From Manihot esculenta (taxonomy: Eukaryota > Streptophyta > Magnoliopsida > Malpighiales > Euphorbiaceae): 64,000 nucleotides of DNA. The position numbers were made by a program, and so were the translations under genes. The stretch is from contig NC_035164.2 in the NCBI RefSeq assembly GCF_001659605.2, positions 17,702,000-17,765,999 of the forward strand, in the 5' to 3' direction. The number at the start of each line of letters is the position of its first letter. Position 1 is the stretch's first letter. Below, in pieces: positions 1 through 12,523 of this stretch. A model generated the notes under the pieces. That model saw nothing but the letters and a program-made list of their open reading frames with translations, was not told the DNA's origin and made no database searches.

Positions 1-1225
1 TAAATGTCCCAAAATATATTTTCCTCTAAATTGGTGAGAAATGTTGGGAAATAGATATAAAACACTTGAATGTTATTGTTTTTCTTAAGAGAGAAATTTA
101 ATTAGGGTGTGTTTGGTAATACTGTGGGATTTTGGGATTTCTGTTTTTTGTTTTTCCAAAATTAAAAATACTAAATAAAACAGTTTTTTTTATATTTTTG
201 TTATTTATTTCTTAAAAATTATTTTTTTAATTGTTTGTACAAAATTAAGTTTATAAATTTTTATATAAAAATAAGTAGTAAACTATTTGTTAAAATATGA
301 TATTTAATAATAAAATGAGGATATAAATAATTTTATAAATGCTTAGACACAGACAAATTTTTTCATAGTTAATACTATTTTATTATAACTATTTTTTTCC
401 CTTTTGTGCAATCAATTAATTTAAACAATGAAAATATATTGAAAAACTAAAATTACACCATAATTTTACGTAGTTATAATTTAAAAAATTTAATAAATCG
501 TGCAACATAAGGGTAAGTGATTAGTTTTTTTTAATAAATCTTAATCACTTTAAAAGAATTTTTTAATGCATGTTCAATTTACGCACTCAAACATTAAAAA
601 TGTTTTTAGTGGTATATATATTTTTTTAGCATCGTTAGAATCAAACCCATCTCTCTAATTGTGAATTAATCAAATACGATGCTGTTCCACCGATTTAAAG
701 CTGGATATTTTTAAGAAATGAGGAAAAATAAATATTTTCAAAATGATTTTACGCAAGAACAAAAGTACAGAAAAAAATATCAAGTGAAAGCAATTCACTT
801 ATTGTTATTCAATTTTTGTTCTTCTAAAATTTAAAATGTATTGATGCCTCGTCAACTGGCTTTGACTTCCAAATTTTTTGGATGGTTTCTGGAAGCCAGC
901 ATTTGAATGTTTTTCAAAGAATTACAAAACCTCTAATATAATATAAATTATTACTTTAGTATGTACCCTGTAATAAAACCGACTTAACCATTTAGATTAA
1001 TATGAATTTTTATCACCAATGACAATTCAATTGATCACATAAAAAAAAGATTGTTATTTCAGTAAAACCACAGTGAATGAACACATTTATCATACATCAA
1101 ATTCCATTGTTTATTTTGAATGATATCTTGAAAAAATTTACTAGACATTTCTATAAAAGCAACAATGACCAAATCATTCTCCTCCTTATAAAAAATTTAT
1201 ATTCCAAAAAACTCAATGCTGATTT
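1..1225. other. AT-rich intergenic DNA, nothing recognised
   Basis: Strongly AT-rich sequence with many short A and T runs. I see no open reading frame of note, no clear terminal repeat and no RNA gene. A stretch near 107-120 resembles the start of some plant MITEs, but I could not find a matching inverted end. Confidence 0.6.
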
Positions 1226-2015
1226 TTATTGAAAATATGTGTCCTGGAATCATACACTATATTATTAATTTGATACAATCTTATATCACTAGGCATAAAT
1301 AATAGATAATTTAATTAATTAAAAATTATTTAAATAATTAAATATAATTTATTACTCAGTAACTTTTTATAGTCGTTCCATTTTTAAGGAGTTGAGAATA
1401 CGATGATAGAACGTACTTGAACAAAATGTTATAAAACATTCATAATTATAGGATGTCTCATTGGGAATAATTCATCTAGTGTAGACTGTCACTTCTATCT
1501 GCCTCAATTGATTAACATTCTAGTGTAGACTGTCACTTTTATCTGCCTCTATTGATTAGCATAATCATATTGATAATAGTAGAGTGTTGAGTCTCATACC
1601 ATAAGATATGTGATGTCTAGATAGATATGTGGATGCTTATGGTGATGAGTGGACCGAAATAGTGGCTCTTAGATGAAGAACACATAGAGTTTACTCTTGT
1701 CAATATTCGTTCATTTATATCATAATAGTACATATAGTCCTTATACTTGAGACTATACTTGTATCATGTACAGATAGTTTGAGTTTGTTATCGCTTACAT
1801 ATTTGTACAATATATGGGCATATGACAAGTGTTGACTCAAGTTAGTTGTATATGGAGGTAAAGGATTAATCAAAGATGGGACTTGTTGCATGAGTAAAAG
1901 GGCAGAGTCCTATGTTAGTTAATTATTCTTGATAATAAGTCTTTGGTCAAGGCAGTATGACTTAATTAGAAAGAATTTCTAATATATAATTCTTGCTAAT
2001 CAAGAATTAGAATTA
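1226..2015 (+). repeat. Diverged LTR-like repeat, truncated by LINE sequence
   Basis: This stretch aligns by eye with the reverse complement of about 13850-14511. Shared landmarks include TTGGGAATAATTCAT near 1461, GAGTCTCATACCATAAG near 1589, a segment starting TTTACTCTTGTCAATATTCG at 1691, and GGCATATGACAAGTGTTG near 1816. The relative on the other strand begins with TGTTGGAA, a typical LTR start, so this is probably an old copia-type LTR. Its 3' part stops near 2015, where LINE-derived coding sequence begins. No internal region or primer-binding site is visible, and it carries no coding sequence. Confidence 0.5.
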
Positions 2016-3010
2016 AGCAGATTATTTTGAACCCCTCTTATCTTGGACCAATCCAGATTGAGAATACCATCACCATTCGAGGGCCCACCTTCAAAAATCT
2101 TCCCAAAATAATTTGTACTTTCCTCTTCTAAAGCAGCTCTGTCAGTAACCACTCTGTCATATTCTTTTTGTAACCTTTCAATTGTAATTTTCTCCCTATA
2201 GGCACGAACCATTACATGAAAAAACTTTGATTTCTTATCTCCACTTAACAACCACCTTTGCTTAGCATTCTGTCTGTTCTTGCACTCCTCTTTGCACAAA
2301 ATAATATTCCACTCTTTTCGAAGCATCTAAACTTTTCTATCATCGAAAACATCTTTCGCCACCTCTAACAGAATCTGTAGTTGCTTCTATTTCTTCCAAA
2401 ATGCAGAGTTGTGCTCTCTGCCCCACCAATTAGTCTCTTTTATACACACATCACGATGCCTCATAAAATCAGTATTAGGAATACGATTCTATGGTTTTTT
2501 GATCACTTGTTCCAATCCAGATTCCCCTAACCAACTGTTTTCAAACCGAAACTTTCTGTACTTCGCACCTGCTGGCCTTCTATGCAACTGGACTAAAATC
2601 AGAGAATGGTATGAAATTGGAGCTATAACAGACTTAAAGACAACATTAATAAAGAGAGACAACTAGCTTGTAGTGACCATTGCTCTATCCAATTTTTCAC
2701 GGCAAACCACCAAGTTATCCCTCTTCTTTTCCTATGTATAACGATAACCTTCCCAAGGAACATCACTCAACCCACAATCTGAAATAACATCGGTAAGACA
2801 ATTAATTAAATGCCTCTAAATAGCAGTGCCCCCCAATTTGTCTTTTGCCAGTAATAAATCATTGAAATCTCCTAAGCACAACCAAGGCCTTAAGTCTCTA
2901 CTTGATAAGTCTCGAAGCAAGTTTCAAGAGGCATGACGCCTTGAACTTTCTAACAAGCCATAATAACCAGCCAGCCGCCAACTATTATTTTAGAAAGTCA
3001 CGATTGTCGC
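2016..3010 (-). pseudogene. L1-type LINE ORF2, endonuclease and linker part, inverted
   Basis: Read on the minus strand, this encodes the end of an L1-type apurinic endonuclease and the linker before reverse transcriptase. Visible landmarks are a WLCLGDFND motif near 2870, a GG-containing acidic loop after it, RLDRA-like residues near 2690, the FRFENSWL segment near 2540, and the typical linker block QRWLLSGDKKSKFFH near 2230. The frame carries several stop codons and shifts, so it is not functional. In a normal ORF2 this part would precede the reverse transcriptase on the same strand, but here the reverse transcriptase follows from about 3011 on the plus strand. The two pieces are therefore best read as one element with an inverted 5' half. 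Confidence 0.8.
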
Positions 3011-4914
3011 AATGAAATTGCTTGAAAAACCTCTAACAGAAACATCACCTTCATTCCTCCATAGCAAACACAAACCCCCACTTCTTCCAATACCTGTTAC
3101 GACGACTCTAGATGAAGTGAAAACAATAGTGCATGATATGAAGCCGGATGAATCATTGGGACCAGATGGGCTTAATCCAACTTTTTATAAAAAATATTGA
3201 CATGTGATAGGAAAGGATGTGTGGAAAGCATGCAAATTGTGGTTGGATATAGGTACTTTCTCGGATACTTTAATAGATACTAATATTATTCTTATTCCTA
3301 AGTATGACCATCCTTTGAGTATGAAAGATTATAGGCCTATATCATTATGTAATGTGCTTTACAAAATAATAGCTAAAATTTTAGCTAATAGACTTAAAGT
3401 TTTGTTGCCTAATTTGATTGATGAGAGTCGGTCAGCTTTTGTCCTAGGGAGGTTGATTTAAGATAATGTGGTAGTTGCTTTTGAGTTGCTTCATAATATT
3501 AAGGGATTGAAAAAATAATAAAGGAGGGCTTGTGCTTTGAAAATTGATATATCTAAAGCCTATGATAGAGTTAATTGGGATTTTTTGCAAAATAAGATGA
3601 TTCATTTGGGTTTTTCAAGTAAATGGGTGCATTGGATTATGATGTGTGTGAAAAATGTCAAATATTCTATTTTATTGAATGGGATGGAGGTTGGGCCTAT
3701 TATTCCGGGAAGAGGATTACAGCAGGGGTGTCTGTTATCACCTTATTTATTCTTGTTATGTGCAGAAGGCCTTTCTCTTTTGTTCCATGAAGTGAGTAGG
3801 GTGGGTATATTAAAGGGTGTTAAAGCAGGGTGTAATTGTCCTAGTGTTACTCATCTCCAATTTGCGAATGACTCTTTCTTCTTTTTGGAGGGGCCAATGG
3901 TAAATGCTATTGCTGTTAGAGTTATTTTACTAAAATATGAAAGGGCTTCTAGGCAATCTATCAATTTTACTAAGTCGAGAATTTTCTTTAGTCCTAATTT
4001 TAATAGAGAGGTTACAGAAGGTATCTCTAATGTTCTAAATGTTTATAATTCTCTGGGTGATAGTAATTATTTGGGGCTTCCATCTTTGATTGGGAGGTCC
4101 AAGAAGCAGGTTTTTGGATTCTTAAAGGACCAGTTAGAAAAAAGGATTGGTAGCTGGTCTAGTAGGTTCCTTTCGGGAGCAGGGAAGGAGATTCTTATTA
4201 AATCAGTAGCTCAACCTATTCCTTCATACTATATGAGCGTGTCCAAATTCCCATCACTATTTGTGATGCTTTACAAAAGCGGATGAATAAATATTGGTGG
4301 GGAGACAAGGCGAATGAGAGGAGTATTCACTAGCTTGCTTAGGAGAGAATGTGCAGTAGTAAGAGGTTGGATGGTATGGGTTTTTATGATCTCCATTGTT
4401 TCAATTTGGCCATGTTAGCAAAGCAAGGGTGGCATCTTATGATGGAACCCAATACTCTTTTTGCAAAGATCTTCAAAGCAAAATATTTTTGTAAAAAGGA
4501 ATTTTTTGGAGGCATCTCTTGGTTGGTCTCCTAGTTACATTTGGAGGAGTATTCATGCTTCTATTGGGGTTTTGAAATAGCGAATGAGATGGAGGGTTGG
4601 AATGGGGAAAGTATTATGGTTACAAAATATCCTTTGTTACCCATTGATCATAATTTTGGTGGAAGATAGTAGGAATTTTATTGTATCTAATATGAGGGTG
4701 AGTGAGTTGTTGGTGGAGGGAGAGAGAAGATGGGATGCGGAAAAAATTATAAGTTTATTTAGTTTGAGGGAGTTTAGGGCCATTCTTAGTGTTCCTCTAA
4801 GTTTACATGCTTGTCATGATCATGTATTGTGGCATTAGGATAAGAAAGGGAAATATAATGTGAAATTGGGGTATCATGTAGCATGGCAATTGATTAGGGG
4901 TAGTGGTGAGGTTG
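3011..4914 (+). pseudogene. L1-type LINE ORF2, reverse transcriptase part
   Basis: Plus-strand reverse transcriptase of an L1-type non-LTR retrotransposon. In order I see the LGPDGLNPTFYKKY motif near 3160, the YRPISLCNVLYKIIAKILANRLK block near 3330, KIDISKAYDRVNWDFL near 3540, the RGLQQGCLLSPYLF turn near 3710, and LQFANDSFFF near 3860, where the catalytic YADD/FADD box reads FAND. The thumb and C-terminal part continue to DKKGKYNVKLGYHVAW near 4840-4890. Stops at about 3198, 3459, 4284, 4532 and 4836 break the frame, and the altered FADD box adds to the inactivity. The 3' end is cut by an LTR beginning at 4915, so no poly(A) tail is visible. Confidence 0.88.
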
Positions 4915-6342
4915 TGATAGGTGTCGAAACAAAAAAAAAAACCTATTAAAAATCAACAAATATGAATTGTGTATAGAGTGAATATGGTCGAATCCACAGG
5001 GAATTAACACTAAGAATTTCCAAATAATGAACTAGGAAAATAAACAATAAAAGTAGAAAGGGGGGTGTTGATGATGAGTTAAATAAAAATCAAAGCAATT
5101 AAAAAAAGCGATAATCAAAAGAGAAATAAATCAGTGTAAATAAATTCTAGTTGAAATTTAGGATCCATTTTAGTTTTGGGAATTGATCATAGAAACAAAA
5201 ATATCTTTATTCATTCCAATAAATTAGTTCTAGTTATGGAAGATACTTCTCATAATCAATCTCTCCTTAGGTGTAAATTAATTAAAAAACGTTCGCTAAT
5301 TAATCCTAGTCAACAAAGCGCCCAAAGAACATCTTTGGGATTTTAATTTATCAACCGCTTTAGAAATTAGAGAAATAAATTATAACCAACAAACCAAACT
5401 GCATGGTGAGTTCAAGTTAGATCATGCAATTTCTTAGTGGGTTACACTAATTGTTATTTATTGTTGAATAACTTAAACAATTACGGACTTCAAGAATTTA
5501 AACTAACAATATATCACTTTGAAAATATGAATAATGGGCCCTATTGATCAAATAACAAAGCAATAATAATATTAAAAACTGAAATTGCATAAATATTGGA
5601 AGAATTAAAGATGAACAATTATGTTTATATCTCACAATTCATGTATAAACTGAAATTTCAACCAACTCCAACTAGAAATAAAGAGTTTAACCACTCATGA
5701 CTTTGAAAGAAAATAAAAGAGAAGGGAGAATCAACTAAAAGAGAGAGTGATTGAAGATCATGCAGCTGTCCACAAAGATGAGCTTAACTATGTGTTAAAC
5801 CCTAGTAGAATCCTTTTGGTAATAAGAAATTTTTTCAAATTAGGAATCCTTCTTTTAATATGTTTCCATTCAGGAGAGAACTATTTGATTTGAGGAAGAT
5901 ACCGTGCCCCACTAAAGGAGGGAGAATTGAATGGGTTCCGCGGTCTTTGAATGAGGAGACCTGGTCTTTTATTTCAAATTTGAACTAGTCTTTTATTTCA
6001 AATTTGAATTATTTTCCTGCTCATTGTCAGGATTCTGTGCAGACTATTGATTTGTCCAGTGGTTTGGGCAAACTACTTCTCCAATCTTCTAACTGTAATA
6101 TGGTCAACTCAACTTGAAAGTCTGGATAATTCTAATTTCTGTGAAGCACGATCATCTAGTAGGTTTGTCCAAATCGCTGATCAAGTCAATTTTAGTTCTT
6201 GTTAATACCTTTATATCAAATCCACTTCTCTTTTACTCTTCTGCGAAATATCACCAAAAAATACAAAATTAGTTAGAAAAAAAAAATACTCAATTCAATG
6301 CTAAGAACAATATAAAAAATTTATTGAAATTACGTTCGATCA
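4915..6342 (-). mobile_element. 3' LTR of an Athila-like Ty3/gypsy element
   Basis: On the plus strand the segment begins TGATAGG and ends TTCGATCA, so on the minus strand it has TG...CA ends. It is related along its length to the solo LTR at 55617-57358: both have a block around a 'gaatccacagggaa'-type sequence near one end, then a 'ggatcca' block, 'ttgatcat' and a 'tagttatgga' block. The adjacent sequence at 6343-6357 reads on the minus strand as a purine-rich GTGTGAGGGG tract, as expected for a polypurine tract just before a 3' LTR. The orientation is therefore minus. The LTR is AT-rich and has no coding capacity. Confidence 0.7.
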
Positions 6343-8794
6343 AATACCCCTCACACCTAACTTCTTGCTTATCCTCAAGCATAAGACAATTTAGACAATC
6401 AAACCTTTCTATACTTGATCCTAATTTCCACTTAGTTTATTACTCTAGACTCCAATACTGAAGCATCACAGTGCTGCCAACATGCACTACGGTTATCCCT
6501 CCCTTCTCTGTATCTTTGTACTAACCGTGACTCAAAGGTGCCTTCCTAAAAAAAAGAAAGAGAATTAATGTTTTCATTCATGCACAAATACTCTTTGGTT
6601 TGACTATGTAGCTTTTGACACAACCTGCCTTACCATTTCAGTATACTTTCAACTTTAAGCACTTTGCTCTTGCTTGAAAAGTCATCAATCTTTTTATGTG
6701 AAGATGCATATTTATGATACCCGCCCCGATTACTCAGTTGGTCACATTGTTCAAGTGGCTACTAGCTCTGTTCATAGTCTTTAACCAGCATGGCAAGTTT
6801 TAATTTGTGGTGCGCACTTTACATTTTCTGCTTTTCCTCTTTTTTATTATTATTTTTTTTTATTTGACTGTTGTGGTTTGGGTAAATCTTTGCAGCAATC
6901 ACTACATAAACCATTCCTAACACACACAATTATCATATTTACTCATCTCACTACTGACTAATGACAACCATTTAAATCACGGTGAGCAAAAAAATAAATA
7001 AAAAAGATTCTAAAATATGAATGGAACCCATTGTAAGTGATTCAATAAAGGTTTAAAGGGTGAGCAAACAAATGGGGCTATGAGAGAGAGGCTTTTATGA
7101 CTTTATTGTCATGCTTGGTACATGTGTGAGAGAAGAAAAAAAGAAAAAAAAATTGTGAAATTTTATGCATGTGTGAAAAAATAAGAAACATGTGAAAAGT
7201 TGTATAGTGTGTGCCATCTAGAACTAGTGCCAATATAATACCCCTACACCTATATTGAATATTGTCCTAAATGGAAAAAAAAAAAAATATAAAGCAGAAG
7301 AGTAACTTTCCAGGAGGTGTAAATTTGGGCAAATCCATAGTCAAATCACTAGTGCTGGTGAGCTCCAGGCAAACAGTGATTAATTAAGAATTGCAGCATG
7401 TTCTCCATATGCTGGATGCAAGTTTCAATTCTATCCAAACGGGCATTAATAGAGGAATGAGGAAGGGCGTCAGCTGGGGCCTCTGCTGCTGATGGTGCTG
7501 TTGCTTGAGGTACTTCTACCTAGGTTGGGGATGCTAGGTGATTTCTTTAAAACACACGTTAATTGCGTGGCACTACTGATCCTGCAGGGGTCAAAGAGAA
7601 AATACCACCAACCTTGCAAAGCAACCCCATGTCATCTAAGACACGCTGATCCAGGAGTTTTGGTTCATCGATATAGTGGAGGTCAGTTTTCTCAGGATAA
7701 AAAAGATGCAAATTAACAGCTAGCAAAGTTATCACACGGCCTAGAATAAGAAGGTGGTGATAGGATACGACTCCAAAAATCTGTGTAGCAAGCCAAACTC
7801 CAAAGTTGAGCTTGCGCCCAGACACCATGCACAAAAGGAAAAATAGTTCAGTTTTTTTAAAAATATTTGATGCATCTTTACATCCAGAAAAAGTATAAGC
7901 AAAAATTCTGTGCAAGTATTTTAAACATGGATTGCACAAAAATAAATCTTTTGACTTATTGGGACAATACACATCAGGAGGAATATCACAAAGTTTAGCA
8001 TAAGCATTAGCAACATCAAAATAAGAAGGAAAATCACAAGTAAGAAATTAGGGGTCAAAACCCAGTGCAGAATTCAACTCAGCCATAGACATGCGAAAAT
8101 GGTGTCCTAATAGTCGAAAACTAACAATGTCCAATGTGTGGACAATGAGCATGGCAGACTTGTCAAAAAAGAAGGTGCGATAGAATTCATGGACAAGTTC
8201 AATGAAACAGGCATGCACAAGTGAAAGAATATTTTCTAACCAATGACATTGATGAGAGTTGCCACCTCTTCTCGAGTACCTAGTGTATGCAATGTGTCAA
8301 GGTGCAGGTACTTACTTGGTATGTATGGGAGAGAGGAGATAGTGTCGTATCTAGTTCGTTCAGTCTGCTTGTTAAAAACTAGGGTTTTCGATGAATGACC
8401 TGAAGGTGGCTACTTGGGCAAATCTCAACTAGAATCAGAGGTGCTATGGTTCTCAAAAGATATGGTTGGCCCGCTGGTGGAAGAATTGATGTGGCACCTA
8501 GTGTTAGGGCGCTGGGATATGGTGTTGGGGCAAGACGCTTCTATCTGTGAAAGGCTGAAAGAAAAGGTGATGGTAATGGCATTTCCTGGCGTGTTTCTAT
8601 GCTATTGGCATGTGGTGCAGAATGCGGTGCCATAGGCAGTGCTCACGGCCGGCGATGGTAAGTACTGTTGACAGGCAATTGTAGCGATGTGGTGTGCAAG
8701 GGTGGTACAACCGATGACTCAATTTCGGTGATGATATCTGCAATGGGTGAAGGGTTGATGATAGGCTCATCATCGCTGTCAGTAGGTTCTCGCC
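6343..8794 (-). mobile_element. Internal region fragment of the Athila-like element
   Basis: Internal DNA of the minus-strand element whose 3' LTR lies at 4915-6342. It starts at the polypurine tract and the conserved GCTTGAGGATAAGC-type sequence just inside it (minus strand, near 6380). It contains the decayed ORF at 7559-8235 and ends abruptly at 8794 against the truncated 3' LTR of a copia element. No gag, protease, reverse transcriptase, integrase or 5' LTR of this element remains in the window. The interval 6400-7550 is AT-rich, with no supported gene. Confidence 0.55.
7559..8235 (-). pseudogene. Athila ORF / plant transposon-domain protein, decayed
   Basis: A minus-strand reading frame with the look of proteins found in Athila-type elements, often annotated as 'ATHILA ORF' or 'putative plant transposon protein domain'. 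The upstream part reads like FIELVHEFYRTFFF followed by a 'FRMSMAELNSALGFDP' segment, then an in-frame TAA at 8048-8050. The remaining 137-residue frame (7972 down to 7559) contains LKYLHRIFAYTFSG, a KTELFFLLCMVSG block and GVWLATQIFGVVS, the usual helical core. The molecular role of this family is not known. Its position next to the polypurine tract and 3' LTR fits the extra ORF of Athila elements. It is interrupted and presumably inactive. Confidence 0.6.
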
Positions 8795-8854
8795 CTAATT
8801 AGGATCCCAAAGATCTAAATCCTCCTAATTAGGAACCTTCTATATTAGTCAATA
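8795..8854 (-). repeat. Truncated 3' LTR of the copia element
   Basis: About 60 bp that match the first 60 bp of the LTR at 12524-12716: both contain TAATTAGGAT, an AATC/AAATC block and a CCTTCTAATTAG-like block. The rest is missing where Athila-like DNA begins at 8794. Confidence 0.7.
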
Positions 8855-8867
8855 CTCCCCCTCAAGT
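8855..8867 (-). other. Copia polypurine tract
   Basis: On the minus strand this reads ACTTGAGGGGGAG directly before the LTR start (TATTGAC, a decayed TGTTGAC). It would prime plus-strand DNA synthesis. Confidence 0.65.
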
Positions 8868-8899
8868 TGGTGCTTAGATATCATACATGCCCAACTTGC

Positions 8900-11800
8900 A
8901 AACCAAGGTATGATAGGTCTTGTTGCTGAGCCTTTTGGTAAACACATCAGTTAGTTGTTCATCGAAAGTCACATGATCTAATCTCAAGACACCATTTATT
9001 AACTTTTCTTTAATGAAGTGTCGATCAATGTCTATGTACTTCGTTCAGTCATGTTGAACCATATTATGAGCTATATTGATGGCAGCTTTGTTGTCACAGT
9101 ACAATAGGAGTTTGTCCCTCTCCAATAATTTCGATTTCTCCAACAGTTTTGATTCCTCCAACAATCTTTGCGATCATAGGAGTTCACAAATACTTTATGT
9201 CATTGCTCTATATTCTACCTTAGAACTTGATCGAGCAACAACACTTTGCTTTGTGTTTCTCCAAGTGACAAGGTTTTCACCTACAAATGTGCAGTAACCA
9301 CTAGTCAACCTCCTATCATCAAGCGATCCATCCAATCAGCATCTATGAATGCGTGTATGCAAAGATGATCGTGTTTAAAGAATAGGATGCCTTTTTCAAG
9401 AGCAGACTTCAATAATCACAAAATGCAAAAAATATGCATAAACTGACTGACTAAGCTAACTGCATATGCTATATTTGGTCGAGTATACGAAAGATAAATA
9501 AATTTGCCTACCAACCTCTGATATCTGCCAATATTCACAGATTCATTAATCCCTGCATGTAGCTTATGTCTGCTCTCAATGGGAATTTCTATTATTTGCA
9601 ACCTAACATACCAGTTTCTTTCAAAAGATCTATAATGCATTTTCTCTAAGAAATAAAGATTCTCTTATTTGATTTAGCAATCTCGATTCCCAAGAAATAT
9701 GGAAGTTTTCCTAGATTTTTAATTTCAAACTCCTAGACCAAAAGCTTTTTCAACTGAGTCATCTCTTCAGTACTGTCATTACTATGTCATCAAAATAGAC
9801 TATGAGAAGAGTAATTTTATCTTTGTGATGTCTGATAAATAGAGTATGGTCAGTATTGCTCTATTGATAGCCAAAGGAAATCATAGCTTTGCTGAATCGA
9901 TCAAACCAAGCTCTAGATGACTACTTCAACTCATACAAAGCCTTCTTTAGCCTGCACACTTTTCCTTGTGTTTTTTCATCAACAAATGCATGAGGGATTC
10001 CATATACACTTTCTCCTCCAAGTCTCCGTGGAGAAATGTATTTTTTACATCAAATGTTGTAGGTCCCAATCACGATTGGTAGCGTAAGATAGAAATACTC
10101 TGATTGTGTTCATTTTGGCAATTGGGGCAAATGTCTCCTAGTAATCCACTCCATAGGTTTGATTATATCCCTTGGCAACTAGTCTGGCCTTAAATCATTC
10201 AATTGATCTATTTGCTTTGTGTTTCACACTGAACACCCATTTACAGCCAACTGGTTTTTTTCCAGATGGAAGAGACATCAACTCCTAGGTCTCATTTTTA
10301 GCCAATACTTTCATTTCTTCAATCATTGTTCCCTTCCAATTAAAATCTTTAAGAACTTTCTTCCAATCCTGTGAGATAGACACAGAGGAAATAGACAAGG
10401 CAAAGACTCTATAGGATGGAGACAAAGAATCATAAGAGAAAAAAAAAATAGAGTGCTTTGTGCAAGACCTAACTCCTTTTCTTTGAACAATTGGTTTATC
10501 TAGATTATCAATGGGCTCAAGGTTTAGGAATGACTCACCAGATGGAAAAGAGAAAGATTTATGACACTGAGTAGACTACACAATGGCTTTTTCTGCTTTT
10601 GTTGTGTCTCTTCTTGAGTATCTCCTTAAATCTAGTTTATCCAAATGTCCAATTATCTTTTTCTAATCACCATTAGTGTCCCCCTATATAGTAGTCTCCT
10701 CTAGAGTAAAACGCTCTAGAGTTATAGGATTAGAAATCATCACTTCTTTCTCATTGTTCTCTCCCTGAAGAGGTAATGGGGTAGTACTGAAGTAAGGTTC
10801 AGTCTCTCTAAACGTAATATCCATACTGATAAAGTATTTTCTAGATGGAAGGTGGTCACACTTCTAATCCTTCTATGTGGGAGAGTACCTAACAAACACA
10901 CATTTAAGAGCCGTCGGATCAGGCTTTCTACCTATCCTAGTATGAAGAAAATACGTGCATCCAAACACCTTTGCTAGAATAGTATAAGCATTTTTTTTTC
11001 TTGTAACACCTCTAAAGGGCTTTTAAAGACAAGAGCTTTGAAAGGCATTCTATTAATGAGATAAACTGCAGCTAAAACTGCATCTCACCAATAGGTTTTT
11101 AGAAGGTTCATAGTGAAAAGGAGAGATCGGGCTAATTCCAATAGGTGCTTATTTTTTCTTTCAGCAACATCATTTTGGACACTAGTGTACGGACAACTAG
11201 TTTGATGCAATATCCCATTAGACTACAAAAAAGGAGAAAAATGTCCATCCATGTACTCTGTGCCATTATCAGTTCTCAGAACTTTTATCTTAGCATCAAA
11301 TTAAGTACAAACTATCTTGTGACAATATTAAAAGCAAGAAAATACATCACTCTTTGCCTTTATCAAATAAACCCAAGTCATATGAGTGCAGCAATCAATA
11401 AAAGTAACAAACCAATAGTTACCAGATAGTGAGACCATATGAGTAGGTCCCCAAAGTCAGAATAGATGGTCACAAAAGGGATCATACTCTTATTGTTACT
11501 TGAGGGATAAGAGGTTCTTGTATGCTTAGCATACTCACAAGCATCACGGACTGAAGAATCACACTGAGCCTTATAAAATAAATCAGGATAAAGTTTCTCT
11601 AAAACAAAGAAGAATGGGTGTCCTAACCATCGATGCTACTGTATGATTTCCTGGTTGACATTCTAATTTCTTCCAAAAAGAGCCCGAGGTGAATTCAAAC
11701 TCAGATTCCCTTCCAATATATATAATCCATCATGCAGTCTACCATTGCCAATCGTCCAGTTTAAAGGACTTAAATAACATAGTGGTCAAGAAAAAAAATT

Positions 11801-12103
11801 CAATTTTACAGTTAAGTACTTTGGCGAGAGCACTAATAGATAAAATATTAATACGAAAACAAGGAACATGAAGAACAGAGGGTAGCTTGATATTTAGAGT
11901 ACAAATAATAGAACCGATGCCAAAGATAGAAGTGGAAGAACCATCCGGGATTCTGTCAGTTTCTTTTGTAGAAATGGAAGATAATTAAGGAAGTATTCAG
12001 AAGAGCTCATCATATATCTATTTGCACCAGAATCAATAATCCATGGAGTAAAATCAAGAGATGAAATAAAAATATTATCATTACCCACATAAGTCACTGT
12101 CAT
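8900..12103 (-). pseudogene. Copia pol polyprotein, decayed
   Basis: Minus-strand remnants of copia pol. Protease is recognisable from WIIDSGANRYM near 12040 (usual WIIDSGAS/T). Integrase follows, with a CEYAKHTRTSYPSS-type segment near 11540 and further blocks to about 10700. Reverse transcriptase begins near 10080 and includes KTQGKVCRLKKALYELK near 9980-9930, TLLIVYFDDIV near 9800 (the catalytic YVDD-type box), and RYQRLVGKFIYLSYTRPNIAYAVSLVSQFMH near 9530-9430. RNase H remnants continue to about 8940. The frame is broken many times, for example a stop inside the RT and others throughout integrase. It would have encoded the enzymes for reverse transcription and integration. Confidence 0.82.
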
Positions 12104-12512
12104 TTCAAGAAAAAGAACCTCTTTTTTCTGTCAAACAAAAACAGCGGAAAAATTATTGTTCAAGAAAGAAAAAACTATTATTCACCCATGAAAAAGCATG
12201 AGTATAGGCTGATCAGAGGCGTGACATGAAGGGGAGGCCGCTTGAAAGAAGCGTTGCCGAAAAAGGAGCCCTGAGAGTGACCCATGTGTCGGCGCGTGGA
12301 AAGAGCGCAAAAACTATGGTGGCGCATGAGGTCACGTGCATAGCTAGAACAGTGGTGTGACGTCAGGAATAGACTGAAAATTTTATGGGTTCTCTCCTAG
12401 TACAGGCAGTTCAGCCAACTCTCTCTCTAGAGTAAACTAGAAGCTTGACCTATAAAAATCCTAACTCTGTGAACAGTACCAAGAATCCTTATACCAAATG
12501 ATGTTGGCAAAA
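12104..12512 (-). other. Copia leader region, gag not recognisable
   Basis: Sequence between the copia primer-binding site and protease. It is locally GC-richer than its surroundings (12190-12380) and lacks a gag domain or zinc knuckle that I can see. It probably reflects an internal deletion of gag. Confidence 0.4.
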
Positions 12513-12523
12513 CTCTAATACCA
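12513..12523 (-). other. Copia primer-binding site
   Basis: On the minus strand this reads TGGTATTAGAG, one change from the standard initiator-tRNA-Met complement TGGTATCAGAG, and it follows the 5' LTR. Confidence 0.7.

Noticed and set aside
107..130. Possible MITE end (GGGTGTGTTTGGTA)
   Set aside because: I found no matching inverted end or target duplication within a plausible distance.
2409..2666. Plus-strand frame in the inverted LINE part
   Set aside because: It is the antisense of the endonuclease/linker coding sequence on the minus strand.
2016..3010. Two independent LINE insertions in opposite directions
   Set aside because: Possible, but the parts meet at the linker/RT boundary with little overlap, which a single twin-priming event explains better.
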